Shown: piece by piece, positions 36,061 through 48,268 of the stretch
Layout of the letters: each line of letters starts with the position of its first letter
Numbering within the stretch: position 1 is the stretch's first letter
Assembly (NCBI RefSeq): GCF_932294415.1
Contig: NC_065542.1
Coordinates: forward strand, 43,055,942 to 43,119,941
DNA: 64,000 nucleotides
DNA from: Quercus robur
Taxonomy: Eukaryota > Streptophyta > Magnoliopsida > Fagales > Fagaceae
Direction: 5' to 3'
Notes under the pieces: model-generated
Told to the model about the DNA's origin: nothing
Seen by the model: the letters and a program-made list of their open reading frames with translations, nothing else
The model's database searches: none
Program-made: the position numbers and the translations under genes

Positions 36061-38785
36061 TAGATGTTAGGAAGACATCTTAGGAAACTGCTAGTGAATA
36101 TTGATGAGCCTTAGCCCACAACCTGCATGCCTTCCCCATGCTCTTTTTGCTCTAGAAAATCCCCCCAACCCTCTCCAAAATATAATTTGAGGGAAGGTGG
36201 GTGTAGCCGTGTAGGAATGTAATTATCATCTTATATTCCCATTGTTTTTAATTATAGATAGATTATGTTCAACACAAGCCCCCTTAAATTTTCCCATTGT
36301 TCCTCTGTACCCTGCAGAAGGAGGAGTCTCAAAATAGAATTGTAGATGTCAGTTTATGCAAATTAATTCAATAACATAGTTTTGTAGTTGTATGATATTT
36401 AAATAGTCAAATAATTTCCCTTGTATTAAGGTGTATTCCCCATTGTTACAAATCATTTTTCCCCATTGGACTAGGTACGCTGTCTATATAATATAGCCCA
36501 CTGTTTAGTCTTAGCAACGACAATTCTATCACATTCTAGATTTCATTTTCATGTAACTTAGAACTTTGCTAAATTCATGTAACTTGATTGTGATAACAAT
36601 TTGATATGTTTCTGATATGACATCAAGAGACTTTATCGAGTTATCGTAACTTTCACATGCATTCTCCTTATTTATTTCTCCACTAGTGTGGAAAATACTG
36701 AAGGCTATATTGGTGTATAAATTAATCAAGTTGTTATTGCTTGCTTAATCAGCTGTTAGAGCATTTTCAGGTCCAAACTTGTCTATTGGAAGCCATATCC
36801 TTGAAGTCACGTACAAAGTTTATAGTTATCACTTTGATCCAATTGCCATGCAGAGTTCAATTATAGAGGTGATGGCTGAAGTTGCTCTCGGTTTGGCTCA
36901 TATTAAGGCATACTTCCATAACATATTTTGATACAACTTATAGAGCACATGCTCTTAGGCATTTTGACATTAATCCACAACAAAGTGAAATAGACATTTT
37001 ACTGTTTAAAATATAAAAACATTATCCATATTATTCACCTAGATTGAAACTTCTAATAGTTCTGTTCATACTGTAATTACAAACTAATTATTACCATTGA
37101 CACATTAGATTAATTAGAATGTTATTTAGATGCCATTAGAGCATTGGCATCATGTGTGCCAAAATATTTGTCACACCAAACACCAAAAATCATGCCTCAT
37201 AAGGTGTTAGGAAGCTATCCATTTGATAAGCATTGCTAATAGCCATTTGATAAGCATTGTATGATTAGCATTGTTGATTGAGTAGTGGCTGTGCTAAGTT
37301 GTATTCAATTAGTTAGTTGAATTCTGTTAGTCAGTTAGTAGTTGCTGTGCTTAGTTAGTAGTTGCATTGGTTGGATAGTTTAGGCAAGAAAATGGGATTG
37401 AAATGTATAAGAGGATATTTCAGATGTTGAATGGGGATTATCCAGAAAATTAACCACTTGCTCTTCCTATCTCTCTCTAAGTCTCTCTTTTCCTTTCTTT
37501 AAGTCTTTCCTTTGCTAAGGAGGTGGTTACCCTCGAAGTAACCAATCTTTCTTTCCCAAATCCATTTGTGGGTTTGTTAAATTTTGGTTGTTTTATGTGT
37601 GATTTTGGTTGGTTCTTGAGATGATTTTGTTGCAAATTTGGTGGATTTGGGTTGTGGTAATGGGGGCCAGTGGGCAGTGGAGGTGGCTGTGGGTTGTGGG
37701 TTTGCTAGTTGTTCTTCAAAATCTTCATATGAGAGGGGGAGAGACATATAAAGTGAGTTGTGTAAGAAATAATAAAAAATTAATAAAGAAATAATATTTA
37801 AATGAAAAGCTAAAGAAATAATAAATTAAAAGTGAGTTATATTGATTTTAATGGGTTTTTCTTTGTTGGGATTTGTTGCTTGCAAAAAGTTGAGACACAC
37901 ACAGATTTGTTTCCTGTAATTGGGTTTATTTCATTTTTAATTGAAACTGGGTCTTGATTTTGAGCTTTTATACTGTAACAATTTGTGGCATATTATTTAT
38001 CTTCATTATTGTGAGTGGGTTCCTTAACTAGGTTGATTTATCTTTTGTTTTGATGAATTCCAAACAAGTATTTGTTCATTATGTTGTAAGATTAGAGAAA
38101 TTAAATGGCAAAACAGAAAGCTCAATTTTTTTGTTTCTTTAATAATGTTTTTTTTTTTTTCGACAATAGGGATGAGAAGAGTTGTTTCTACAGAAGTTGT
38201 ATAGATCATCACTATCTAAGCTTTTGGGTTTATTTTGACTTTTCTATTGTATTTTGCCTATATTTAAAAGTTTTGTAAATTATCAAGTGATGTAAGGTTA
38301 CAAGTAGAAAGCTATTTTTATTTAGAGGTTAGTAAAACTAAATATGTTTGCAGGGTGCAGTATTTTGGATGAAATATACTTGTTCACCTTGTTTTTACTA
38401 ATGTGTAGAGCTTTGTTCCACGTTTGGGAGACTGTTGATTATTGTACCTTCAATTATCTAGACATGGTTGTTATCACTATTTAAACGTGAAATATGGTGA
38501 GGGGGTAGTCTTTGATGTTGCACTTAGACCCTTTACTCTTAATTCTCTCATATATGCTGCTATCCACAATTCCACATTCCTCATCATAGCCATACAATTC
38601 TTTAGATGGAATTAACGTGTTAAATAGTAGTCTGGCTTAGTTGATGATTAAAATATTTATATTTTTGTACATATGTGGTAAATAAGTCTAAGGAGGGGTC
38701 GTTTATTTCTCTTTCTCAGTTATGTTACCTTTACATTTTTTAGAGCATTCACATCTCAGTATATTAGACTATTACTTTATTTTAG
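36061..38785. other. Gene-free region with repeat remnants
   Basis: No gene is supported. The stretch at about 37200-37560 has repeated TTAGTTAGTAGTTG motifs followed by a CT-rich part and looks like a degraded LTR or similar repeat. Simple AT-rich sequence fills the rest. Confidence 0.4.
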
Positions 38786-39005
38786 GTTGCATTTGGTATT
38801 GGCTTAAAAATTCAAATTTTTTCACTATTTAGCTTATTTTGCTATTATTCAATTTTTTTTGTTACTATTCATAAATCTCATTGTACTTTTTAGTACTATT
38901 CATAGATCTCAATGTACTATTTCAACTACATTTTAACTCTATTTATAATACTTTCAGCAAAAAAGTTTTCAGTTTCAGCTAATAAGTTGTTGCCAAATGA
39001 ACTCT
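38786..39005. mobile_element. MITE-like element, copy 3 of 3
   Basis: Related to 4092-4305 and 20140-20357. It begins GGTTGCATTTGGTATTGGCT and ends TTGTTGCCAAATGAACTC, and its ends are clearer inverted repeats than in the other two copies. A T-run of about 30 follows at 39020-39049. Confidence 0.65.
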
Positions 39006-39015
39006 TAGTATAAAA

Positions 39016-39054
<39 letters not shown>

Positions 39055-40444
39055 TTTACCTGACCACTTGTCAAAAACTCACATCAAATTATCTATTTGA
39101 ATACTTTATTTCATTAAAATACTAATTTTCTTTATTTTTTAAATTATTTCTCTCTCTTCACCCACAACAATCATCATTCACTCTTTTCTTTTTCTAAGGA
39201 TAAGCAAAGAAATAATAAAAATTTATTTTTGCATAAATACAATAACTTCTAAATTTACACAAGCACGGTAGTTAAAATCTAATTTGCCCTATAGATACAT
39301 AAGCTAATGTAGGTGTCTTTTGGGGTTCATTAGGAAAATTTTGGGTCTTATGCTAACACATCGCAAACACTCGCCATTCTTATTTTCATTTTTTTTAATG
39401 CTTTGTCTCTCTTCCTTGTGAGTACTTCTACTGATACATCAAAATTTTACAAGAAAATTAATTTATCACCTCATCATATGTCGAAATAAAATAAGATTAT
39501 ATCAGAACTCATTACAACTCAAAATAAGATTGTTGTGAAAATGTTACTAGATGAAGACAGCCCTCTCCTCCTGTGTCTCAAAGTCCCACCGATGAAGACA
39601 GCCCTTTGCCTGTTCAAAAACGTTTCAATAATGTAATAAGTATCAATTATTATGAATACCAGACCAGTCACTTTACACAATAACCATTTATAAATAAAAA
39701 AGAGTGCATCTGAACAAGAATATGGCATTGCGGCATAGAATAAATATTCCATAATATTCAAAACCAATTAAAAGGTAAGTGATTAAAATTTAAGCATCGA
39801 TTGAACAAATTCAAGAAACTAAATGAAATTATTTCAATTAAATTGGACAATATTTTTCTCCCTCAAATAAGAAAAGAAAAGAAAAAATTGCAATTTTTAT
39901 TAAAAATAATTACTGAAAATAAGAACATTTCAGAATTTGAAATTAGACTAGCACATAGAGTAAGAATAATGACAAAATCTTACAGCTAGAGTTTATTAAG
40001 AAAGAAAAATGTGAAAATAAAAAAATAAAAAAGAAAGAGCAAGAGAAGTGAGAAATAAAGCAGGTAGATATGTAAATGAGAGTTTTGCAATCTGACAAAG
40101 TATATATATATATACACACACACTGTCTTACAAAATTGGGTTTCCAAATTAAAATATCAGTTTGTGTCTAGGTCAAGTCTGTTCGGTGCTTTTGGGATTA
40201 TGGATAAAACATATTTCATTGTCAATTCATTGACTATTAGCAAGGGGAGTATGTCTTTCACCAAATCAAGTTTTACCTCATGACAAGCTCCTATGTGATG
40301 AATAAATTTGTTATTTCTTAATAATATAAGACAGAACAAACAAGATTACATTTTATTTTTCTTGACTTTTGGTTGATAGTGACAATATTGAAGAATAGAT
40401 TCATTAGCACGATAAAGAAAGAAAAAAAAAATACAGTATTGCAC
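39006..40444. other. Gene-free AT-rich region
   Basis: No coding region is supported. Contains a T-run (39020-39049) and a TA/CA tract near 40101-40125. Confidence 0.4.
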
Positions 40445-40740
40445 CTTGTTTCCACCATCATTGAAGCTGCTTCAAGCAGAAGTCTTGACTGATGATCAGT
40501 GTTATAAGCTCTAGCATGCACAAGCCACATTATCCAAGACATCAGGACCATCCAGTCCAAACCTGCAGCATTCAAAACCATTGGCTATAAATAACTCACA
40601 CGGCAGAGAAACATATTCAATTTAAGGTAGCTGTATGACACCTTTCTGCTATCTGTAAAAGTCTCTGTGGCTGGCCTAAATGTGCCCTCTGCATCGATGT
40701 ACATTGCCTTTCCCTCTCTACCTCCTTGATCTAATGGAAG
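40445..40740 (-). pseudogene. RAD51 fragment, two frameshifted exons
   Basis: On the minus strand, exon A (40642-40740) encodes [19 protein letters not shown] followed by TFRP. Exon B (40445-40562) encodes ARAYNTDHQSRLLLEAASMM then VETR. A 79-bp intron lies between, with GT and AG. The residues match the core of eukaryotic RAD51 recombinase (downstream of Walker A) rather than DMC1. Each exon has a 4-bp insertion that shifts the frame: a GCCA duplication after FRP in exon A, and a TGCA-type insertion before ARAYNT in exon B. One Gly of the usual QGGGEGK is Arg. No other RAD51 exons are near, so this is a non-functional fragment that kept its intron and so came by DNA duplication. Confidence 0.88.
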
Positions 40741-43127
40741 CTGAAATGTCAAAGTGAAGAATAGAGATTGATTAATGCTGTACCTACTCAACAAACTGAC
40801 CTTTCAGATTAGTAATGAAATATCATAAAACCGCTGATAAGAACCTTGTTCTTATCTTTGCTTATGTGATTAAGAAAATGGCTTCTTAAAGGGAGCCAGG
40901 ACTCCAAGATAGAGAGAAAATTCTAGAGGTAAGAGAGAGATGAATGTTATTTCTGTTACGAATCCTTTACAAATCAAATCCTCCTTTTATCTAAACAACT
41001 TGAGCTCACAAGAATCAGTTAGTTAGTTACTCTAACTACTCCTTAGCAACTAACCACCTAACTACTTGCCTATTTAACCACATGACTATTTACAATTATC
41101 CACATATATTGAGCAGGAAATTACAACCAGATTCTCTATGCTACCAAACAGTGCATAACCTCTGCTCCACTATACAATACATAACATGGAATAGCATTAC
41201 TTAAATAAGAAGAAGAAAAAAGAAGTATTACCTGGCAAGTGACACAGGCTGCTGAATAGTCAAATGTGAGGTTGTATTTCGCGAGTCATCTTGCGATTGG
41301 ACCAACTCGCGAATGACCCTTGAAACTCTTTGCCTAGATGATTTTAAAGTGTGCTTTCCTTACTTCCTTACCCACACACTATATAAGCCCACATTACCCA
41401 TAAAATTGTAAGGAGACTTTCAAAGAGAAAACCTTAGAAATACACTTGAGGGTTGTTGGGGGCAGTTTTTTTGCACGTAGCCACGTGTCTTTGGAGGTGT
41501 GACTTTGCTAGGCCCAGATTTGTTTTGGGGAGTTCAACTGGAACTCAACATTGGGCCGCATAGACAAATGACTTCCAGTGTATTTTTAAGCCTACAAAAT
41601 ACATAAAATCCAAAGTCTTAGAATTATGATAATGATTGAAATAAATAAATAATATGCTTAGCATGATGGCTTTGATTAAATGGTGAGTTGATACGTTATT
41701 ATTATGTATATTAAGTGATGTCCAATATTAGAAAATAATTAATTAGGTATCAAATGTCCAATAATGGGATGAGTCCAATAGTCCATGTCTAGTTGCGGTT
41801 CATGGTTCATGTTCAACATAATAAGGTATGTCCGGCAACGGTCCATGTCCAAATAATATATGTCCAATGGTAGCTCATGTCCAAAAAATATGTGGCCAAG
41901 GGTGGTAGATCGATTTATTAATATGTATGTTCATTAATGAAGTATTAGTGAGATTATGTTCATTAAATAGTGAGATGATATTAAAATAACTTGCATCCAG
42001 CGGTAAAATAGTAATGAATTACCATATGCTTAATAATGTAATTTCAAAGATGGAGAAAACATTGACTTATCTTTTATGTTTCTAACCCTAGCTATGTAGC
42101 AGCACTTCATTCTTTATATGATTTGTGGCTCTGGCCGTTTAGCATTAATGGGTTGATAACCTTCATGTTCTTCATATTTTTGCAGCTCCAGCTGTATAAC
42201 ATTAGTGGGCCTTAACATTTCAGCAACATGAGAAAAGGAGTTCAGTAACATAATAACATTAGTTGAGTGGTATAATGACAATGAATAAAATATACTTAAT
42301 AATATAAATTTGAAGACAAAATATGATGACTTATCTTCATGTTTTGCTGCTCTAGCCGTATCACATAAGTGGACTTAATGTTTTAGCATCATGATAAAGT
42401 GAATCCTTTTATGGTGACTTCATGTTTGAAAGTGAAAAATGGGTGCAACTGGAGGGAAAGAGAATATGTCCAGCCGTGTGCATAGGTTGGTTAAGTTCAT
42501 CCTCTTTATCGTGCACTTAAATAATTTTCCTCATGTAATGCTCTTTTAGTTTTTTAGCCAAGTATGAGTGATATTGCCTTCCATAAGAAGGGCTTTTAAT
42601 TTTATGAGTTTTTTCCTTTTATAAGAAGGGCTTTTAGTATTATAAATATGTATCTTCCATAAGAAAGGGCTTTTGTAATGTGTTTTTAGAAGAATGTTTG
42701 ATATGTTTTTAAGATGTGTAGAGATGGTAAGAAATATATATATATATATATATATATATTGTGAGATATGGTGTTTGTAATATGTATAGGAATTAGATGT
42801 AGATACTTTGTTGGACATGGATCTTGTATATGTATACTTTGTGAGACATGAAGTTTAAAGATATATGAGAAGTATGTATGGGTATTTTGTGAGGAATGTA
42901 TTTGTAAAATATATGGAAGTGTGAGATAGATAATATGAAGGTTAAATATAGTGAATACATGAGATTATTTGTGTTATGGGTTATGTTGCTTTCTAAGAAA
43001 GGAGATTTTGTATGAGAAATAAAGAATGAGATGGAGATGTGTTTTGGGCAGCAAAAATGATGAAGTTTCAGAATAATGATGTGTGGGAAAGATGGGTAAT
43101 GGGTAATGGTATGTTGTAATATTTGTG
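40741..43127. other. Gene-free region left of the LTR retrotransposon
   Basis: No coding domain is found. Around 41700-42480 repeated motifs such as GTCCAATGGTAGCTCATGTCC and CTCCAGCTGTATAACATTAG recur, which suggests an old degraded repeat. A TA microsatellite lies at about 42738-42760. Confidence 0.4.
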
Positions 43128-45410
43128 TGTAGACACCCAATTTTACAACTTGCATTTAACCATCCGGTAGATCTTTAGATTTGTGATACAAAACAAATCT
43201 TGATGCTCTAACGATCATAATGGTATGTCATGGGTTTTGATTGGGCTCACCTGTACGATGGGCCTAATCACATCCTATTCTAAATACTTAATTTTGATTG
43301 GTTCTCACAAGAATTAATTTGAAATAAATTAAGTGTGATTTTTGATTGGATTTCATTTTTTTTAAAGAAATAATAAAAAATGTTTTTCTTTATGGCATCT
43401 TATCTGCTCTGTTTTTTTTAAAAAAAAATTCTGGAGATATGATACATGAAAAATTCAAAAAAAAAAAGAAAAATGCTCAAAAAGCGTCATTATCTTCAGC
43501 AGTAACTTGAATCGCATTTTTGGTCAGAAAAACGCTGAAATTTGGATTTCTCTATTTCTATAAAAGTTGTAGAGAATTAAATTTCCTTTCAAAAACCATC
43601 AATCCCGAATCAATTGGAATTTTGAGCAGCAAGTTATGGCGAAAATACGAAACAGGTGCAGAAGATAACACAAATTCAGCATTATCTTCAATTTTCTCTC
43701 AAAATTTCAAATGAGTTCAACATCAAATCTGTTCAAGCCTATCTAATAGACTTATCCTTTCTTGCTTCAGAAGAAATATTTTTGAAAAATAAATTGGGTA
43801 AAGAAACAGATACAGCCTATGAAAAAATTCAAAAATGCTCAAAAGACGTTACTATTTTCAGTATCAATTTGAAACACATTTTTGGCATGGATAACGTTGA
43901 AATTTGGCTTTCTCTATTTCTGAAAAAGTTGTAGATAATTAAATTTCCTTTCCAAAAACACCCATCTTGAATCAATTGGAATTTTGAGCGGAAAATTAGA
44001 GCCAAAATACGAAGCAGGTGCAGCATCATTTCAAAATTTGAATGGGGGTCAACACCAAATCCGTCCCCAGCTCATTTAAACAGGTTATCTCCTCCCTTAG
44101 CTTCAGAAGAAAGCTAATATCTTAGCTTTAAAGCTAAGCCATCCCTTCCCCTATAAATAGAGAAGACCTCTTCCATTTTCTGGACCCCAAAAATTCCCTC
44201 TAAAGAGCTAGTGAGAAAGCAGAAAAGAAAAGCTATTGAGCAACCATTGTTCTTACTTTGGTTGTAGTTTAGTACTTCTTTGCTTTCTCCCTAAGCCCTT
44301 TAAGTGATCACTTCCCCCTTTTAATTTATGTTGGTAAGTAGTTAATTGTGTTTTTTATTTCTTTATACATGCTAGAATAAATGCTTACAAATCATTATTC
44401 ACTTCTTTTATGCTATGCTTGGATGAACATGCCTATATGTCTTATTGATTTTCTCTTACATGCTTAGATGAACATTTCTAGGTGATACACAATTTTCTTT
44501 TGAATGCTTAGATGAACACTTCTAGGCTAATACACAATTTTCTTTTGAATGCTTAGATGAGCACTTCTAGGCTAAAACACAACTTTCTCTTTAATACTTA
44601 GATGAACATGTCTAGGTAGTTGTTTTACCATTTTAAATGCTTGACCAAACATGTCAAAGTATTTTGATTTTGTCTAGATAAACATGTCTAGGGTTTTTTC
44701 CTTTACTTCTCTTCATAATTGCTTGGATGATCAAATATGCTTAAAGGTTTTATTTTTATTTGTTTCTCTTTGCAATTATGTTGATGACAAATAACATGAC
44801 AATTTTGTTTTTCCTTCACATGCTTAGATGAACATGTCTAGGCTAGGAATTCTTTATTTATATTGATCTCTTGGATGAACATGCCATTACCTTCATTTTT
44901 TTAAAAATTGTTATCTAACAAGTTTTATTTATTTATTTATTTTTTTGTTTCTCTTTATGTCAAATTCCCCTAACACATATTTATTTACAATTCTTGCAAA
45001 TCACATGTTTATATGACATATTCTTTGTATTTGTTTGACATGACATGACATTGGCCACCTTAACCTAGGAGACCGGTTTTACTGGGCGAGATGGGTGCTT
45101 AATCCCTTCCCATCTCGTAAATTAGCCTCTGAACCAAGATCAAGGATTCTAGACTATACTCTTGTATATACAATTTTATGTTTTTTTTAGAATGTAACTA
45201 GGAAATTAAGCAATGTAATTTACTTTTCTTAGATTGTATCTAGGACAAAAAAACATTGTAAATTTTTGTTACAAAATTTGATGTGAATTGTCATATACAT
45301 TAATACAACAGAAGTATTTTTCATTAAAGGTTTTCTTATTTTTCCTTTTAAATTAAATAAGTGGCGACTCCATGTAAAACCCTCGATCTAGGGGGGAGCA
45401 CATTTTTACA
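43128..45410 (+). repeat. Left LTR (2283 bp)
   Basis: Starts TGTAGACACCC and ends TTTTTACA. It contains an internal duplication (43470-43662 and 43831-44023, both holding AAAATGCTCAAAA near the start and CAGGTGCAG at the end). A TATA box sits at 44152-44159. A row of roughly 50-bp repeats with TGCTTAGATGAACA and TTCTAGGCTAA lies at about 44440-44620. Compared with the right LTR it has one more of these units. Confidence 0.95.
44152..44159 (+). promoter_or_regulatory. TATA box of the left LTR promoter
   Basis: TATAAATA preceded by a C-rich segment and followed about 30 bases on by a plausible transcription start. The same block occurs at 52290-52297 in the right LTR. Confidence 0.6.
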
Positions 45411-45411
45411 G

Positions 45412-45429
45412 TGGCGACTCCACTTGGGA
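45412..45429 (+). other. Primer-binding site
   Basis: TGGCGACTCCACTTGGGA starts one base after the left LTR, where a tRNA 3' end (CCA) would pair. A PBS of this kind is known for Ogre-type elements, reported as tRNA-Arg; I recall this rather than having checked it. A shorter copy, GTGGCGACTCC, lies inside both LTRs about 50 bases from their ends. Confidence 0.75.
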
Positions 45430-46115
45430 TGTTGAAGGCTAGACTCTAGTTTAGGTTATGGTGGCCAACCATGTCATTTGTTTGTTTATTGTTTTTAATA
45501 ATATGTCATATTTGCTTGTCATAACATCATTTGCATAATTGGAATTGGATATGAATTGTGTATGCTGCTTGGAAACCACGGTAATTGTAGCCATGGATTG
45601 CGGTCCTCCTGGATTCATGTACCCAGTGGTGAACCTACCACCCCATCGCCTAAGACTCACTTGATCTTTCTTGCATTTCGTAAAGGACAAACTCTACCGT
45701 TTGGACCAACATGGCGTTCGTACGTCACAAGTTGGGAGGTACAACGTCCTAGCTTTTGGGGAACCTATTAGCCTACCTTTTACCTTCATGTAAGAAGCCA
45801 TAGAACTAATCTTTAGGTCAATCCCATAAAATACATTGCATCCCATGAATGTGTTTGGCTGTTGTTTGATCCACGATGTGCCTTAGTCCAATGCTTAGGC
45901 CCATCATAATTGTTTAAGATTTCTTTAAAAAAAAAAAAATCTAACTTATGCATTTTGGTTGAGACCAAAGAATCTCAATCAGGGTTCAAGCCCACCAAGT
46001 TCAAAGCATATCTAAAAGCTCAAGATCATCAAGCTTAAAGACATCAAGATTAAAGCCACCAATCTTAAAGTGCAAGGCCTTAGCAAACATCAAAACCGAG
46101 GCTTCCAATTAAGAA
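45430..46115. other. Leader of the LTR element
   Basis: The untranslated leader between the PBS and gag. Towards gag it becomes rich in repeated CATCAAG and AAGCCCACCAAG-type motifs. No extra ORF domain is recognised. Confidence 0.5.
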
Positions 46116-47033
46116 ATGGCCAACAACCAAGAAGATCGACATATGAATAATCACAGGGAACAACCGCCTCTCACCACTCAAGATTTACTCAACACTTTGG
46201 TAGCAGGTCAAGCCCAACTCCAAAAGGACATCCAAGCATTGATCCAACAAATGGGGAACAAGAACTCTCATGAATCCTCTAGGGCCCAAAATGATAGTGG
46301 ACCCAGAAATTCTAAAGAAAGCCATGGCTTGGTCTTGACTGAAAATGAGAAGAAGATGGTTGAACGAATGGACCAAATGGAAAAGCTCCTAATGAGATCT
46401 AGAAGGGTTGAAGAAGCTATGAATCTGCATTCACTTTCGCTCTTTCCTCAAGCAAGGGCCCCACCAAAGTTTAAGATGCCAACATTGGACAAGTTTGATG
46501 GCATGAGCTGCCCTAAAGCCCATCTAAAAATGTGCATAAGAGCATTGCAACCCTTGGGAGCTGATGAACAGTTACTGGCCCAAATGTTTCAAAATACACT
46601 CACCGGAGCTGCCCTACGTTGGTCCCTAAATTTGGAGGATTCTCGAACTCGGACTTGGGAAGATATGTGCCATGAATTTTACAAGCAATACAAGTACAAT
46701 ACTGAGGTGGACATCACTTGGCGAGACCTTAAGACAACCAAGCAAGATTCTAGTGAATCTTTTCATGCATTCATCACAAGATGGAGGACAAAAGCAGCCC
46801 AGATGACCGTTAGGCCCAATGAGGAAGAACAATTGAACATGATTGTGAAGAATCTCCTCCCGACCTACAACAAGTATCTATTTGCTCGATACTTTCCCAA
46901 CTTCAAGACCCTAATTGCTGCTGGAACCCAAATTGAAGATGCCATCAATAACAGTGGGATTATCCAAGATCTCATGGACCAACAAATCATTGTTGCACCA
47001 GCATCTACCAATCAATCCAACTCTACTTCATGA
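46116..47033 (+). CDS. Retrotransposon gag protein
   Basis: A 305-residue frame between the LTRs. Gag forms the virus-like particle that carries the element's RNA. The N-terminus is Gln/Asn-rich with a possible helix (about 20-50). A charged coiled-coil-like part (78-102) follows, then the Retrotrans_gag core from about residue 118 to 245, with KFKMPTLDKFDGMSCPKAHL, GAALRWSLNLEDSRTRTWED and SSESFHAFITRWRTKAAQM. The usual CCHC zinc knuckle is not present, and the frame stops at NSTS without reading into protease or RT. Alone it might serve in a non-autonomous element supplied by a pol from elsewhere. Confidence 0.88.
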   Translation: MANNQEDRHMNNHREQPPLTTQDLLNTLVAGQAQLQKDIQALIQQMGNKNSHESSRAQNDSGPRNSKESHGLVLTENEKKMVERMDQMEKLLMRSRRVEEAMNLHSLSLFPQARAPPKFKMPTLDKFDGMSCPKAHLKMCIRALQPLGADEQLLAQMFQNTLTGAALRWSLNLEDSRTRTWEDMCHEFYKQYKYNTEVDITWRDLKTTKQDSSESFHAFITRWRTKAAQMTVRPNEEEQLNMIVKNLLPTYNKYLFARYFPNFKTLIAAGTQIEDAINNSGIIQDLMDQQIIVAPASTNQSNSTS

Positions 47034-48103
47034 GTTGCCAAGCCATAATGGGTTTTTCAAGAATTTTTTTTTTTATTACAAGCTTTGTCTGTTCCTTACT
47101 TGTTTCCATTTTCATTTCTTGTTTGATGCATTTTGTTAATCAGGCTGTGTTTAATGCAAAAATTCAAAAAAAAAAATTTCAAAAACTCAAAAAAATAAAA
47201 AATAAAAAATAAAATCTTCCAACCAAGGGCATTGGGCCCTTTAGTGGATTTTCAAAAATGATGTAAGGCTTAACCTTCTCATCAAAGCCCAGTCCACTTG
47301 GAAAGAGTGTGAGAGGTCAAAATCTTCAAATGTTATTTTCCTCAAGTACTACATGAGAATTCCTTTGGCAAAGCTTTTGCAAATCATAATGCTTAATGGG
47401 CCAACCAATCAATGTGCACCAAGAGAGAATTAATTTCATCTGATTCAAAGTAAGGATCTTTGCTAAATCACTTAGAACATAAGAAGAGAAGGTCCTAAAA
47501 GGCAATCAAAGAAAATCCAATTATTAGGAAATCTCAACAAAAAAAGATTCCATCGATCAGAAATTCTCAAACAATGTACACTCAATCCAAATCTTAGAAC
47601 ATTTTTTGTGTCACAATATTGAAGCATTCATAATTTTTATTCCAAGAGGAAGTTACTAAAAGAGTTCAAGTTACCGTGCCTATAAACAAGCCTTACTAGG
47701 GATAGGAGGCCATCTTTGGTTTAGCCACATTATTCCTTGACACCCATTACAAATATTATCCATTGCTAGCCCATTTGAGCTATTAAACAGTTAGCCTTTT
47801 TTGCATGAACCCATAACAACCTAAACCTAGGGTGGGAAAATTCGAGTGTGCATACTCAAATTTTATGCTAAGGAGGACAATCTCATAGCTTCAATGAAGA
47901 CATCAAGAAAAGCAGAGTCCATCAAGATTAGAAGAAAAAATGAAGATCACATTTGAGAATGCAGATGATAATACCCCATCAAGGTGAGAAGACAAGACTT
48001 CATCAAGTTGAAAGCTAAGAGATTCCATCATATGGAAAGAGATGAGAGCTCATCAAGTCAGAAAGCATGAAGCAACAAAAAAAAAAAAAAAAAAAAAAAT
48101 CCC

Positions 48104-48268
48104 GCTAGATTGAAAACCTGAAAGGACAGTCTAGGCAAAAATTAGGGATAAAAAAAAAAAAATGGTAGATTGAAAACCTAAAAGGGCAGTCTACGCAAAA
48201 GTAAAGAAAAAAATCGAGTGTAAGAGAGCCTGCTAGATTGAAAACCCAAATGGGCAGTCTAGGCAAAA
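48104..48268 (+). repeat. Three spaced copies of a 37-bp motif
   Basis: Copies start at about 48104, 48163 and 48232, each with TAGATTGAAAACC followed by GGCAGTCTAGGC or a near match. Two more distant relatives, with GGCCTAGTCA, occur near 48430-48460 and 48541-48572. Confidence 0.85.
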
